Below the pieces are notes generated by a model. It did no database searches and was not told the DNA's origin. It saw only the letters and a list, made by a program, of their open reading frames with translations. Made by a program: the position numbers and the translations under genes. From contig JAJDCP010000051.1 in assembly GCA_029260765.1 (NCBI GenBank), positions 22,919-86,918 of the forward strand: DNA of 64,000 bases, read 5' to 3'. Positions 52,269 through 61,100 of this stretch are shown piece after piece (the stretch's first letter is position 1; every line of letters starts with the position of its first letter). Origin of the DNA: Planctomycetota bacterium. GTDB taxonomy: Bacteria; Planctomycetota; J058; JAJDCP01.

Positions 52269-52817
52269 TCAGAACAAAACAGGCAGATCAAAATTCGCCG
52301 GCACACCCGGAAAGTTCGAGTCGATGAAGTCCTGCCAGCCCTCGCGGGTCTTCTCGCTCAGACGCTTCTCCGCCGGCTCTGCACAGCCATGGCACATAGT
52401 CACCGGCCGGGTCAGCTGGATCGGGCCGTACATGACCGCCATCAGCTGATGCGAGCCCTCGAGCTCTTTGTGGCAGAAGCTGCAGTGTTGCCAGGAGGCG
52501 CCATGCGGAGAGGGCCCGCGCTGGCTGGTCAGCTCGCGCAGATAGGATGACAGGTTCTGCAGCGACTCTTCGGACATCTCCGATTTCAAGCCGTCGCCGC
52601 ACTGGAAGCAGACGGCCGCCTCGAAGATGCACTCTTTGCCGTTGAAGGCCTTGGCGACCTGATACCTGCGGGGCGGATCGAGCAACGAGGCGCCGCAGTC
52701 GATGCACTTGTCGAAGGGCGCGTTGCTGTAGGCGGAGTGCAGGATCGCGGGCACTGAGGGCCGAAACCGTATGGGCTCTTCGGGAGATTCTGGCTCAGAC
52801 GTCGGCTCGTCGCTCAT
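52269..52817 (-). CDS. Zinc-ribbon-like hypothetical protein
   Basis: The 182-residue product carries three CxxC pairs: CIDCGASLLDPP, CFQCGDGL and CSFCHKELEG, then a CHGC, which suggests two metal-binding ribbons. The N-terminus is acidic and Pro/Glu-rich (MSDEPTSEPESPEEPIRF). ATG 52817 overlaps the uridine kinase stop by ATGA, so the genes are translationally coupled. No known family recognised. A CxxCH occurrence (CSFCH) is part of a ribbon, not a heme site, since there is no export signal. Confidence 0.7.
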   Translation of the reverse strand: MSDEPTSEPESPEEPIRFRPSVPAILHSAYSNAPFDKCIDCGASLLDPPRRYQVAKAFNGKECIFEAAVCFQCGDGLKSEMSEESLQNLSSYLRELTSQRGPSPHGASWQHCSFCHKELEGSHQLMAVMYGPIQLTRPVTMCHGCAEPAEKRLSEKTREGWQDFIDSNFPGVPANFDLPVLF

Positions 52818-53470
52818 CGCTGTCCATCCTCGGGCCCGAGCACGATCCTTCCCCGTTCGAGAAAGATCTCGATCTTCGCACACAACATACGCAAGGCGAC
52901 CTCGTTGTGGCCGCCCTCGGGAATGATCAGGTCCGAGTGGCGCTTGCTGGGCTCGACAAACTGCAAGAACATCGGCCGCACGTAATCCATGTATTGCTCA
53001 ACCACGCCCGCCATCGTCCGACCACGCTCGGCGATGTCGCGGGTGAGGCGGCGGATGAACGCGACGTCGGCGTCGGTGTCTACGTACAGTTTGATGTCCA
53101 TCAGCTCCCGCAACAAAGCGCTCTCGAGCACCAGGATCCCCTCGACCACGATCACGCTGGTCGGCAAGACGGTGACCGTCTCTTCGCGCCGCAGGTGTGT
53201 CTTGAAGCAGTACGTCGGCGACTCGATGGGCACGTCTTGCAGCAACGCCTGGACATGCTCGGAGAGCAGCTCGTTGTCGAACGACTTCGGATGGTCGAAG
53301 TTGATCTGTGCGCGCTTCTCGAAAGGCAGATGGTCGAGGTTGCGGTAGTAGTTGTCCTGGGACAAGACCGTGAGGCGGTCTGTGCCAAACCGTTCCTCGA
53401 TGCTACGGGTGACAGTCGTCTTGCCCGAGCCGCTGGCTCCGGCGATGCCGATGCACAGCTTTTCCTTCAC
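52814..53470 (-). CDS. udk: Uridine kinase
   Basis: The enzyme phosphorylates uridine and cytidine in pyrimidine salvage. The P-loop is IAGASGSGKTTVTRSIEE near residues 8-25, followed by SQDNYYRNLDHLPFEKRAQI and NFDHPKSFD, VIVVEGILVLES, DTDADVAFIRRLTRDIAERG. Its 218 residues match the family. GTG 53470 with GAGGA upstream is chosen; the frame further upstream is non-coding. It is divergent from the spike-protein operon. Confidence 0.93.
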   Translation of the reverse strand: MKEKLCIGIAGASGSGKTTVTRSIEERFGTDRLTVLSQDNYYRNLDHLPFEKRAQINFDHPKSFDNELLSEHVQALLQDVPIESPTYCFKTHLRREETVTVLPTSVIVVEGILVLESALLRELMDIKLYVDTDADVAFIRRLTRDIAERGRTMAGVVEQYMDYVRPMFLQFVEPSKRHSDLIIPEGGHNEVALRMLCAKIEIFLERGRIVLGPEDGQR

Positions 53471-53617
53471 GGGGAATCCTCGCTCGAGGGGGAAAGCGGC
53501 CGAACCGCTGCCGAGTATAGGGCAGCCCCCGAGGGCGCGCAAGATTCCCACTTGGCGGGGGCCCCTACAGCCGTGCGGAATCCGCTGGAATGCGGCCTGA
53601 GACGGAAAGTCGTCGCG

Positions 53618-53646
53618 TTGACCCGGCCCCTGTCCGGCAGTAGAAT
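53618..53646 (+). promoter_or_regulatory. Sigma-70 promoter of the spike-protein operon
   Basis: TTGACC and TAGAAT with a 17-base spacer are the best sigma-70 match in the window. Transcription would start near 53653, upstream of the four-gene operon. Confidence 0.55.
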
Positions 53647-53698
53647 TCAAGCCATAAGGAGAGCTTCGTCGCCGGCTCTCGTTTTGTATGAGGTGCCT

Positions 53699-55486
53699 TT
53701 GGTCGCCGCTGCCGTCAAGGAACGCTTGGTTCCCGACTATAGCATCCGTGTCAACGGAGCCGATCTGACCCGGAAACTCCGGAACGATCTGGTCAGTCTG
53801 AGCGTGGACCTGCAGATCAATAAGGTCGATGAGTGCACGCTCAAGCTACGCAACGACGATTTCCGCTGGTCCGATGGGAAAGAATTCACCGACGGTGCCG
53901 AGGTTGATATCGATCTCGGCTATGTTGGCGGTGAGAAGACTCGCATGTTCGGCGGCGAAGTGGTGCTGGTCAAGGCAAGCTTCCCGCGGCGCGGCCCTTG
54001 CACGGTGGTCATCGTCATCCACAGTTTGTTGCATCGGCTGCGGCGCGCGCAGAAATCCCAGACCTTCAGCAAAGTCCGCGACAGCGACATCGTCACCAAG
54101 ATCGCCCAGAACTATGGCCTGACGCCGGAAGTGGAACGCTCGGCGTGCAAGAATGAGTTCCTGTTCCAGAACAACCAGACCGACCTCGATTTTCTGCTCG
54201 AGCGCGCCCGCCGGGTGGGGATGGAGTTGATGGCCGACGGCAAGAAGCTGATCTTCCGCAAGCCGCGCCACGACAAGCCGAAAACGACCGAGCTGGTCTG
54301 GAATGAGAACCTGCGCAGCTTCGACGTGCGCCAGCAGGTCGTTGACCAGGTGACCAACTTCGAGGTGCGCGGCTGGGACGCAAAGAAGAAGCAGGCGATC
54401 GTCTTCAAGCGCAAGGCCGGCGACGAATCGAGCTCGATGGGCGGCAAAGACCTCGGTACGAAGATCTCGGAGCAGGCCTTTGGCGAAGCCAAACGCATGC
54501 AGCTCGATCAGGCGGTCGCATCGGCTGAGGAAGCGGAGGCCTGGGCCAAAGGCATGTGGGAGCAGTCGTCGATGGGCTTCCTGAGCGGCGACGGCTCATG
54601 CCAGGGCGAGGGTAAGCTCAAGCCGGGTGTGGTCGTCGAAGTCAAGGGTCTGGGCGGCGACTACAACGGCTGCTACTACCTGCAGGCGACCCGCCACGTG
54701 CTCAGCCAGGGTGGCTATTCCACCTCGTTCGAGTGCAACCGCAGCGCGATCGGTGAAGAGCCGGTCGAGCAGCAGGCGCTCACCGGCAAGCCCGAGAAGC
54801 CGAAAGACCGCGACCAGGAAGAGCATTGGATCGAGAAGACCTTCGTCGACAAGAGCGGCAAACCGCTCAAGGATCTCGAGTACAGCTGGACGTTGACCGG
54901 CGACAAAGCCCAGCCCGAGAGCGGCACGCTCGGCGCCGATGGGACGCTGAAAGCGCGCGGCATCGAGCCGGGCACGGCCCATGCGGTCTTGAAAGAGATA
55001 ACCTCCTGCGCCTGGCAGCGGCCGCGTTCGGATGTGGGGCAGCCGGTCGGTCTGCACATCCGGGTCACCGGCTTCCCCACCGAGACGCCCGTTGAGTTCT
55101 CGATCTACGAGAAGTCGAACCCCGGCAAGGTGTTGGCGACGGTCAGCTCCAAGGTCGACAACGGAGTGGCGCGCGGAGTCTGGACCTACCAGTGGGACGA
55201 GAACGACGGCGTCAAGAGCTTCCAGTTCTCCTTCAAGGCCAAGGTGGGCAGTCGTGAGCGCGAGTCGAACGCCCTCGAAATGTACGAGTCGGTCGAGGTC
55301 GAGAGCCGCGACGCGTCGGGCAAGGTGCTGCGCAACTATCCGTTCGCGTTGATCTTCGCCGACGGACGGGTGCACTCGGGCCGCACGAACATGCAGGGCA
55401 AGGCCAAGGTGCGCGGTATCCGGCCTGGCAAGCATGAGATCTACTTCCCTGGTGCCAACCTTGCGAGTGAGGACTGGGGCGAATGA
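53699..55486 (+). CDS. Phage gpD / Afp8-like baseplate spike protein with C-terminal extensions
   Basis: About 350 of 595 residues match the phage late-control D / VgrG-N fold: DYSIRVNGADLTRKLRNDLV, DIDLGYVGGEKTRMFGGEVV, LRRAQKSQTFSKVRDSDIVT, NQTDLDFLLERARRVGMELM. In contractile systems this protein is the hub carrying the spike. After it come a module from ~375 (FVDKSGKPLKDLEYSWTLTG), a beta-sandwich at ~443-530 (VGLHIRVTGFPTETPVEFSI) and a second peptidase-regulatory-like module (FALIFADGRVHSGRTNMQG). Both modules resemble VgrG extensions that carry cargo. TTG 53699 has TGAGG upstream; TTG 53684 and GTG 53693 are alternatives. Overlaps the next gene by ATGA. Confidence 0.85.
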   Translation: MVAAAVKERLVPDYSIRVNGADLTRKLRNDLVSLSVDLQINKVDECTLKLRNDDFRWSDGKEFTDGAEVDIDLGYVGGEKTRMFGGEVVLVKASFPRRGPCTVVIVIHSLLHRLRRAQKSQTFSKVRDSDIVTKIAQNYGLTPEVERSACKNEFLFQNNQTDLDFLLERARRVGMELMADGKKLIFRKPRHDKPKTTELVWNENLRSFDVRQQVVDQVTNFEVRGWDAKKKQAIVFKRKAGDESSSMGGKDLGTKISEQAFGEAKRMQLDQAVASAEEAEAWAKGMWEQSSMGFLSGDGSCQGEGKLKPGVVVEVKGLGGDYNGCYYLQATRHVLSQGGYSTSFECNRSAIGEEPVEQQALTGKPEKPKDRDQEEHWIEKTFVDKSGKPLKDLEYSWTLTGDKAQPESGTLGADGTLKARGIEPGTAHAVLKEITSCAWQRPRSDVGQPVGLHIRVTGFPTETPVEFSIYEKSNPGKVLATVSSKVDNGVARGVWTYQWDENDGVKSFQFSFKAKVGSRERESNALEMYESVEVESRDASGKVLRNYPFALIFADGRVHSGRTNMQGKAKVRGIRPGKHEIYFPGANLASEDWGE

Positions 55487-56244
55487 CGGTCTTGAGACTG
55501 AGAAACCCTGACGGACTGCCAGGCATGGACAGCGCGGTCGATGACCTGCAGGCGGGCATCCCTTCGGGTACGCGGCTGGTGAAGGTTCCGCAGAGCGACG
55601 TCGATCAACGCCGTCAGGCTTCCAACGAGCTGGGCAGCCGCAACTGCTTGAACTGGAATCTGCAGGGAGCCGGCGGGGTGCGTCTGGCCGCAGCCCTGAG
55701 CGCCAGCGGGGCTTCGGGCAACATCGGCGGGGCTGGCCAGAAGCTGCCGGGTGCCGTGGACGTCGCCGACCTGCTCTTCCCGCGTGGCACCGACTGCAAA
55801 CATACCATCACGCTCGATTCGGCGGTGACAAGCGCCGAGTGGGAAAAGAAGCGGGTCTGGCACGGACAGGAAGTCAAGCTGCAGGTCGGCACGCTCAACG
55901 TCTCCGACGGCAGCGAGATCGAGCTGAAGATCTATCCGGCGAGCAACGCGCAGCCTGCTCCGCCGCCGCCGGCCAGCTCGCCTCGCGAGAGATTGCAGCA
56001 GCTTCAGGCACGGGTGGCGCTGGCGCGCAAGGGACTGGGGTTGGTGCCTCGGCCTGTGCACACGATCAAAGAGACGATCTCGGGAAACAAGTTCGAGACC
56101 ACCTGGAAAGTCGATCTGAAGGGGAAGAATCTGTCGGGCCGTTGTCGTGACTTCTTTTTCGTCGCGCGTCTGCCCAAATTGGGGCTCAAGAAGAAGAGCC
56201 CCATGTTGTGGATCGACCTCGACGCGTTTTCGTTTTCGTTGTAG
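55483..56244 (+). CDS. Hypothetical protein of the spike operon with beta-sandwich modules
   Basis: The 253-residue product has two copies of a strand-rich module, VWHGQEVKLQVGTLNVSDGS and FETTWKVDLKGKNLSGRCRD, separated by a Pro-rich linker (NAQPAPPPPASSPRERLQQL). The N-terminal ~80 residues are Gly/Ala/Ser-rich with SRNCLNWNLQGAGGVRLAAA. There is no signal peptide. It overlaps the spike gene by four bases, so it is probably produced in fixed ratio with it. The modules resemble the beta-sandwich in the spike protein. An adaptor or chaperone role is inference. Confidence 0.7.
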   Translation: MTVLRLRNPDGLPGMDSAVDDLQAGIPSGTRLVKVPQSDVDQRRQASNELGSRNCLNWNLQGAGGVRLAAALSASGASGNIGGAGQKLPGAVDVADLLFPRGTDCKHTITLDSAVTSAEWEKKRVWHGQEVKLQVGTLNVSDGSEIELKIYPASNAQPAPPPPASSPRERLQQLQARVALARKGLGLVPRPVHTIKETISGNKFETTWKVDLKGKNLSGRCRDFFFVARLPKLGLKKKSPMLWIDLDAFSFSL

Positions 56245-56251
56245 GTAAACC

Positions 56252-58099
56252 ATGAGTGTGCGCCGCGTTCTCGCAAGAGTCAAGGTCACCAGCCCAGAGC
56301 TGGGGAGGCCTCTGTTCAGCAAGACCAAAGCCTTCCCAGGCGACAAGGTCCGCTGCACGGTCAAGAAGCTCAGCAACGTTCCACTCAAGCTCGAAGACCT
56401 GGTCTTCCGCGCCTACATCCGCACATCGGCCCGCGGGGGCTGGAGCCCGCTGCCGGGCGCGATCAAAGACATCAAGGAAGAAGACGGCAGCTACGCCGGT
56501 GAGTTGTTGGTGCCTCGAGTCAATGGCGGCAAACTCTGCTTCTTCGTCTGGTCGAAGCTGCAGCCGCAGCGGCAGTTCAAGAGCCCACTGCTGCGCATCG
56601 TGGCGCGCGCAGCTGTCAAGATCAAGCGCATGGACAGCCACTTCCTGCCGGGCCGCGAGCAGTTGAGGGTTTGGGGCAAGGTTCCGCGCTGGGCGAAGTT
56701 CCTGCGGGTCGAAGTTTTCAGCCAGGCACGCACGCGGCGCGGGCGTGGTGGGAAACCCATCCATTGGGAAGTGATGCCGGTGACGGCCCGCAAGGGCCTG
56801 ATCTATCAATGGAATGGCATCGCTGCCGAAGGACCGCAGAAGGGCAAGCCCCTGACCTACTACGACGCTCCGTTTCTGCTGCGTTTCGTGGCTGCCGAGA
56901 AGAAAGAACATCTCGAGCCCCGCGTCGACCGGCTTGCGGCGGTGCCTTCGAACGGACGTCCTTTCCACCTCGAGGTCGGGCGGATCGAGCTGTTCTATGC
57001 GCCCGATCCAGATGAAGCCAAAGACCTGCACAGGCTTCGGGGCACGGTCAATATCCTGGAAAAGGGTGCGGATGACGGTTCCGACGACAAGAAGCCGGCT
57101 CCGGAAGGGGCAACGCTCAGCGGTGTGGCGCGTGAAAAGCTGACGGTGGTGGCGAAGCTCTTCCTCAAGAGCCGGAACAAGCTGATGGGGCGCAAGAGCC
57201 CGCATCGGGTTGTCTTTGCTCCCGAGCTGTTCGGCAAGGCGAAACCCAAGCTGTTCTGGCGTCAGATGAAGCGCTTCGCATCGTGCGGTTCCCGTTCACA
57301 GAAGAAGAAAAAGACGGACGGTCCGGTCAGCGACTTCGAGTTGACGCCGAAGGGACCGTTCCCAGGCGAATTGGAGCGCGAGACCGAGCGCCGCCATGTC
57401 GGCCGCGCCAACGTCGAGAAGCGCTGGCACGGCTACGGCGGGGCGCACTACAAACCAGTGCCCGACGCGAACGGACCCTTCACCCTCGGGGCGGTCTATC
57501 CGCGGTACCGCGTGCAGCGGCAGTCGACCCGGGCCAAGGTGGCGGCGGCACGTTTCACCCGCTTCAAGCTGCGCTGGCTCAAGGTGCTACCACGCATCAT
57601 CGACGTGAATTGGGGAGCCGAGGCACCGCAGTCGGGCGGCGAGATCGAGCTGTTCGGCGTCGTCAAGGGTTTGCCCGAGGGAACCTCGGTCAAGGTTGAG
57701 GTGTGTGACGGCAAGAAGGTGCTCGCGACGCTGCCCGGTAAGGTCGCCGCCAGCGGGGGCGTACTGGCCCGCTGGAAGTACGAGTACAACGAAGACATCA
57801 AGGAGATCCCGCTGCCGGGCAAAGAGCCCAAGGGGCCGCGGCAGGCGGGACCGTTCCAGTTCAAGATGAAGGTCCCCGGCATGGAGGGGGTGGCCGGAGA
57901 GGTTACACCCCAAGACGCGATCGAGTTTGTCCTCGAGGACGAAGATGGCGAGCCGATGTGCCACCAGGATTACAAGTTGCACCTGCCCGACGGTGAGGTC
58001 ATCGATGGCCGCTCCGACGCAAAGGGCCGCATCTACCACGAAAATGTGCCGGCAGGGCGTTGCGATCTCGAGATCGTTGACGACGAGCCGGCGGGATAG
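56252..58099 (+). CDS. Large beta-rich protein of the spike operon
   Basis: The 615-residue product is built of several beta-sandwich-like blocks: KAFPGDKVRCTVKKLSNVPL near the start, a middle basic region with KKPAPEGATLSGVAREKLTV, then IIDVNWGAEAPQSGGEIELF near 450-540. It ends with a module (AIEFVLEDEDGEPMCHQDYK then LHLPDGEVIDGRSDAKGRIY) of the kind found at C-termini of VgrG and PAAR-linked proteins. Eight or so Cys/His residues are scattered with no clear site. No signal peptide is present. It is likely a spike-attached carrier or effector; no catalytic motif is recognised. Confidence 0.72.
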   Translation: MSVRRVLARVKVTSPELGRPLFSKTKAFPGDKVRCTVKKLSNVPLKLEDLVFRAYIRTSARGGWSPLPGAIKDIKEEDGSYAGELLVPRVNGGKLCFFVWSKLQPQRQFKSPLLRIVARAAVKIKRMDSHFLPGREQLRVWGKVPRWAKFLRVEVFSQARTRRGRGGKPIHWEVMPVTARKGLIYQWNGIAAEGPQKGKPLTYYDAPFLLRFVAAEKKEHLEPRVDRLAAVPSNGRPFHLEVGRIELFYAPDPDEAKDLHRLRGTVNILEKGADDGSDDKKPAPEGATLSGVAREKLTVVAKLFLKSRNKLMGRKSPHRVVFAPELFGKAKPKLFWRQMKRFASCGSRSQKKKKTDGPVSDFELTPKGPFPGELERETERRHVGRANVEKRWHGYGGAHYKPVPDANGPFTLGAVYPRYRVQRQSTRAKVAAARFTRFKLRWLKVLPRIIDVNWGAEAPQSGGEIELFGVVKGLPEGTSVKVEVCDGKKVLATLPGKVAASGGVLARWKYEYNEDIKEIPLPGKEPKGPRQAGPFQFKMKVPGMEGVAGEVTPQDAIEFVLEDEDGEPMCHQDYKLHLPDGEVIDGRSDAKGRIYHENVPAGRCDLEIVDDEPAG

Positions 58100-58108
58100 G
58101 AAGCGGCG

Positions 58109-61100
58109 ATGGCCGAAATCCTGAGCATTGACGAGCAGGGCGGCAGCCTGGTGTTCACCATCCTCGCGGATGAGCAGCCCCAGGGTGGACGGCCGATCCC
58201 GATGCAACTGTGGCGCCAGTTTGGGCGCGAGGCGGCGGCGAAGCTCGACGATTTGCAGGTACGCGAGGACAACGAATACTACATCCAGACCTCGATCGCA
58301 GGGTGGGAGCCAGGGCGGTACAGCTTCTGGATGCAGTGGGGGGGCGGCAAGAGCGCCAAGAAACGCTACCGCGTCGCCGAGCCGAGTGAGGATCTGGCCG
58401 AGAGAGAGCGTGAACAACGGCGGAAAGAGCGCCGCAAACGAAAAGACACGCCCGCCTCCAAGCCGCAGGCGCAGGCTAAGCCTCCGATGACGGACGCCCC
58501 CGCGCCTGGAGGGCAACCTCCCGCTCCGACCACGCCGCAGGTGCAGGACAAGCCTCCCACTACACCGCAGGTGCAGGACAAGCCTCCCACTACACCACAG
58601 GTGCAGGACAAGCCTCCCGCTCCCGCACCCACGACGCCGCAGGTGCAGGACAAGCCTCCCGCTCCCGCACCCACTACACCACAGGTGCAGGACAAGCCTC
58701 CCGCTCCCACCACCCCGCAGGTGCAGGACAAGCCGGGCGGGGATGCGGTGCCCATGGGCGTTGCTGGCGCGATCGCCGGGGGCACGGTTGGCGCCGTAGT
58801 CGGCGGCACCTCGGGCTCCAAGGACGAAAAGAGGAACACGGACAGCCCCAAGGATTCCAAGGACGGCAAGAAAGACGCGGACGGCCCCAAGGACTCCAAA
58901 GACGGCAAGAAAGACAGCGACGCTCCCGAGGATTCCAAGGACGGCAAGAAAGACGCGGACAGCCCCAAGGATTCCAAGGACGGCAATACGGACACGAGAG
59001 ACTCCGGGGACGGCAAGAAAGACAGCGACGCTCCCAAGGACGGTAAGAAAGACAGCGACGCTCCCAAGGATTCCAAAGACGGGAAAAAGGACTCCAAGGA
59101 CGACGACAAAGACTCCAAAGACGGCCAGGATCCAAAAGGCGGCAAGAAGGATCCCAAGCCCAAGAAACCCAAGGTTCCCTCCCTCAAACCCAAAGAGCCC
59201 AAGTACGGCTCCCGGGCGATGTGCCTGGGCAACAAGGGTCTGGATGTCTGGGAGTTGCAGATCAAGTTGATCGGTTGGGGCTCTGGGCCGAAGAACTGGG
59301 GCATCGGGGCCCGCCATGATCCAGTGCGCATCAGCGGCGAGTTCGACTATACCACCCATTTTGCCGTGCAGCGTTTCCAGAAGGCGCACGAGCTATCGAT
59401 GACCGGCGAGGTCGATCACGCCACCTTCGTCGCCCTCGACAAGGAAGCCGATGAGCGGCTGTTCCCCTTCGACAGGTACCTGTCCAACAAGAAGGAGAGC
59501 CGGGCGGTAGCGCGCGGCAGTGTGCGGGATTCCTGGCTGCACGAGGCCTCCGAGCAGACCGACGAGCAAGAGCCTCAAGGTGAGCCGAGCGTCGACAAAC
59601 TTCTGGTCTGGGCGACCAGGGCCCTGATGCACAGATCGCGGCTGGGCGCGATCGACGTGAAAGCCGGCTGGCGCTGCACGATCGATCCCTACATCACCGA
59701 AGAGCTGGAGGCGGATGACGGCACCGGCATCGACTTCGTGCACGCAGGCAGGGTGATCGCGAGCCCGGGGCGCGGCAAAGAATGCCCTGAAGCTCGGCGC
59801 ATCCGCCGCGTAGCGCATGCCTTCTGCGGCTTTCAATACCGCTGGTACATCCCCGGCCGTGTGAGCCTGCAACCCGGCCGCGAACGGGCAGGCGTGCCCG
59901 ATGCGCCCAGCTGGGTCCATGTCGATACACTGGCATTCCACCCCGGCGTACGCGAGTTCTGCAAGACTGCGGATGAGGCGAACCTACCCCGCTACGACGG
60001 CGGCCTGAAGCCCTGGTATTTCCCGGTGCGCATCGGCCGCGACGACAGGGTGGGCCAGGCGGTCGCCGACCCCTATTTCAGAAACACGGAATCGGCGGGC
60101 AAAGGCGGCTTCTTCCCGATGGGGTTGAACCGGGTGTGGCACAATGGTGTGCACCTGCACCAGTCCGCGGGCGCGCCGGTCAAAGCCATCGGCGACGGCA
60201 CCATCGTCGCGGCAAGGCTCGAGGCAGATGTCGACAAGTACAAGCACGGCAGCCGCAACTTTGTCTTGATCAAGCACGAGACCGCGGACAAGAAAGTCTT
60301 CTACAGCCTGTACATGCACCTCTTGCCCCTGAAGGTGGAGAGCAAGAAGGCGCGCCGCATCGGCTGGCTGGCAAAGATCTTCTGGGAGGCGCGAAAGCAC
60401 CTGGTCGTCAAGGTCCCGCGCCGGGTCTACACCAACAAGAAGAAAAGCTCCCAGTTGATCGAGGTGCCGATGACCTTGCCCGTCGGGCGCAAGGTCGAAT
60501 ACACAAAGATCGAGCCCTGGCTCGAGAACAGCGAGATCGCCACCCTGAAGCAGGACAAGCGGGTCGAGCGCCCCTGGGTGATCTTTACGAAGTTCGAGGG
60601 CAAAGAGACCTGCGTCAAGGGCGGCGAAGAGGGCGGCGGGCTGGCCAAGACGGACAGCACCAAGTTCGACAGCAAGATGGAGTCGCCCAAAGAGATTCTG
60701 GGCAAGTTGGAAAAGGGCGAGATCGTCAAGCTCGACATCCCCGTCAAGGGCGGCGAGCGGATCGGCCACGTGGGGTGGATGGTCGGAGCGCGGGCGAAGA
60801 TCAATGCCCTGCACGTCGAGGTCTTCAGCGAAGAGAAGCTGATCGACGACAAAGAATGGATCACGATCGAGGACAAGGAAGACAAGAAGAGCTTCCTGGC
60901 CCGTGACAAGATCGTCAAAGCCCTCGAGCAGAAGAACACCTTCGCCCTGGACCGCCGCGATGGCGTGCTCAAGCGCAAAGAGTACCGCGCCTTCATGCGC
61001 AGCCATCCCAAGGCCCGACTGTTCCGCAAGGTGCAGGCGAAGCACATGACCGAGTGGAGCAAAGAGTGGGCAGACGGCCTCCAGAAGTCTGAGCTGTTCA

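Noticed and set aside
52400..52800. CSFCH in the zinc-ribbon protein as a cytochrome c heme site
   Set aside because: No signal peptide and four regularly spaced CxxC pairs point to a metal ribbon.
52907..53698. N-terminal extension of the spike protein back to 52907
   Set aside because: This part is antisense to uridine kinase and would begin before the promoter at 53618-53646.
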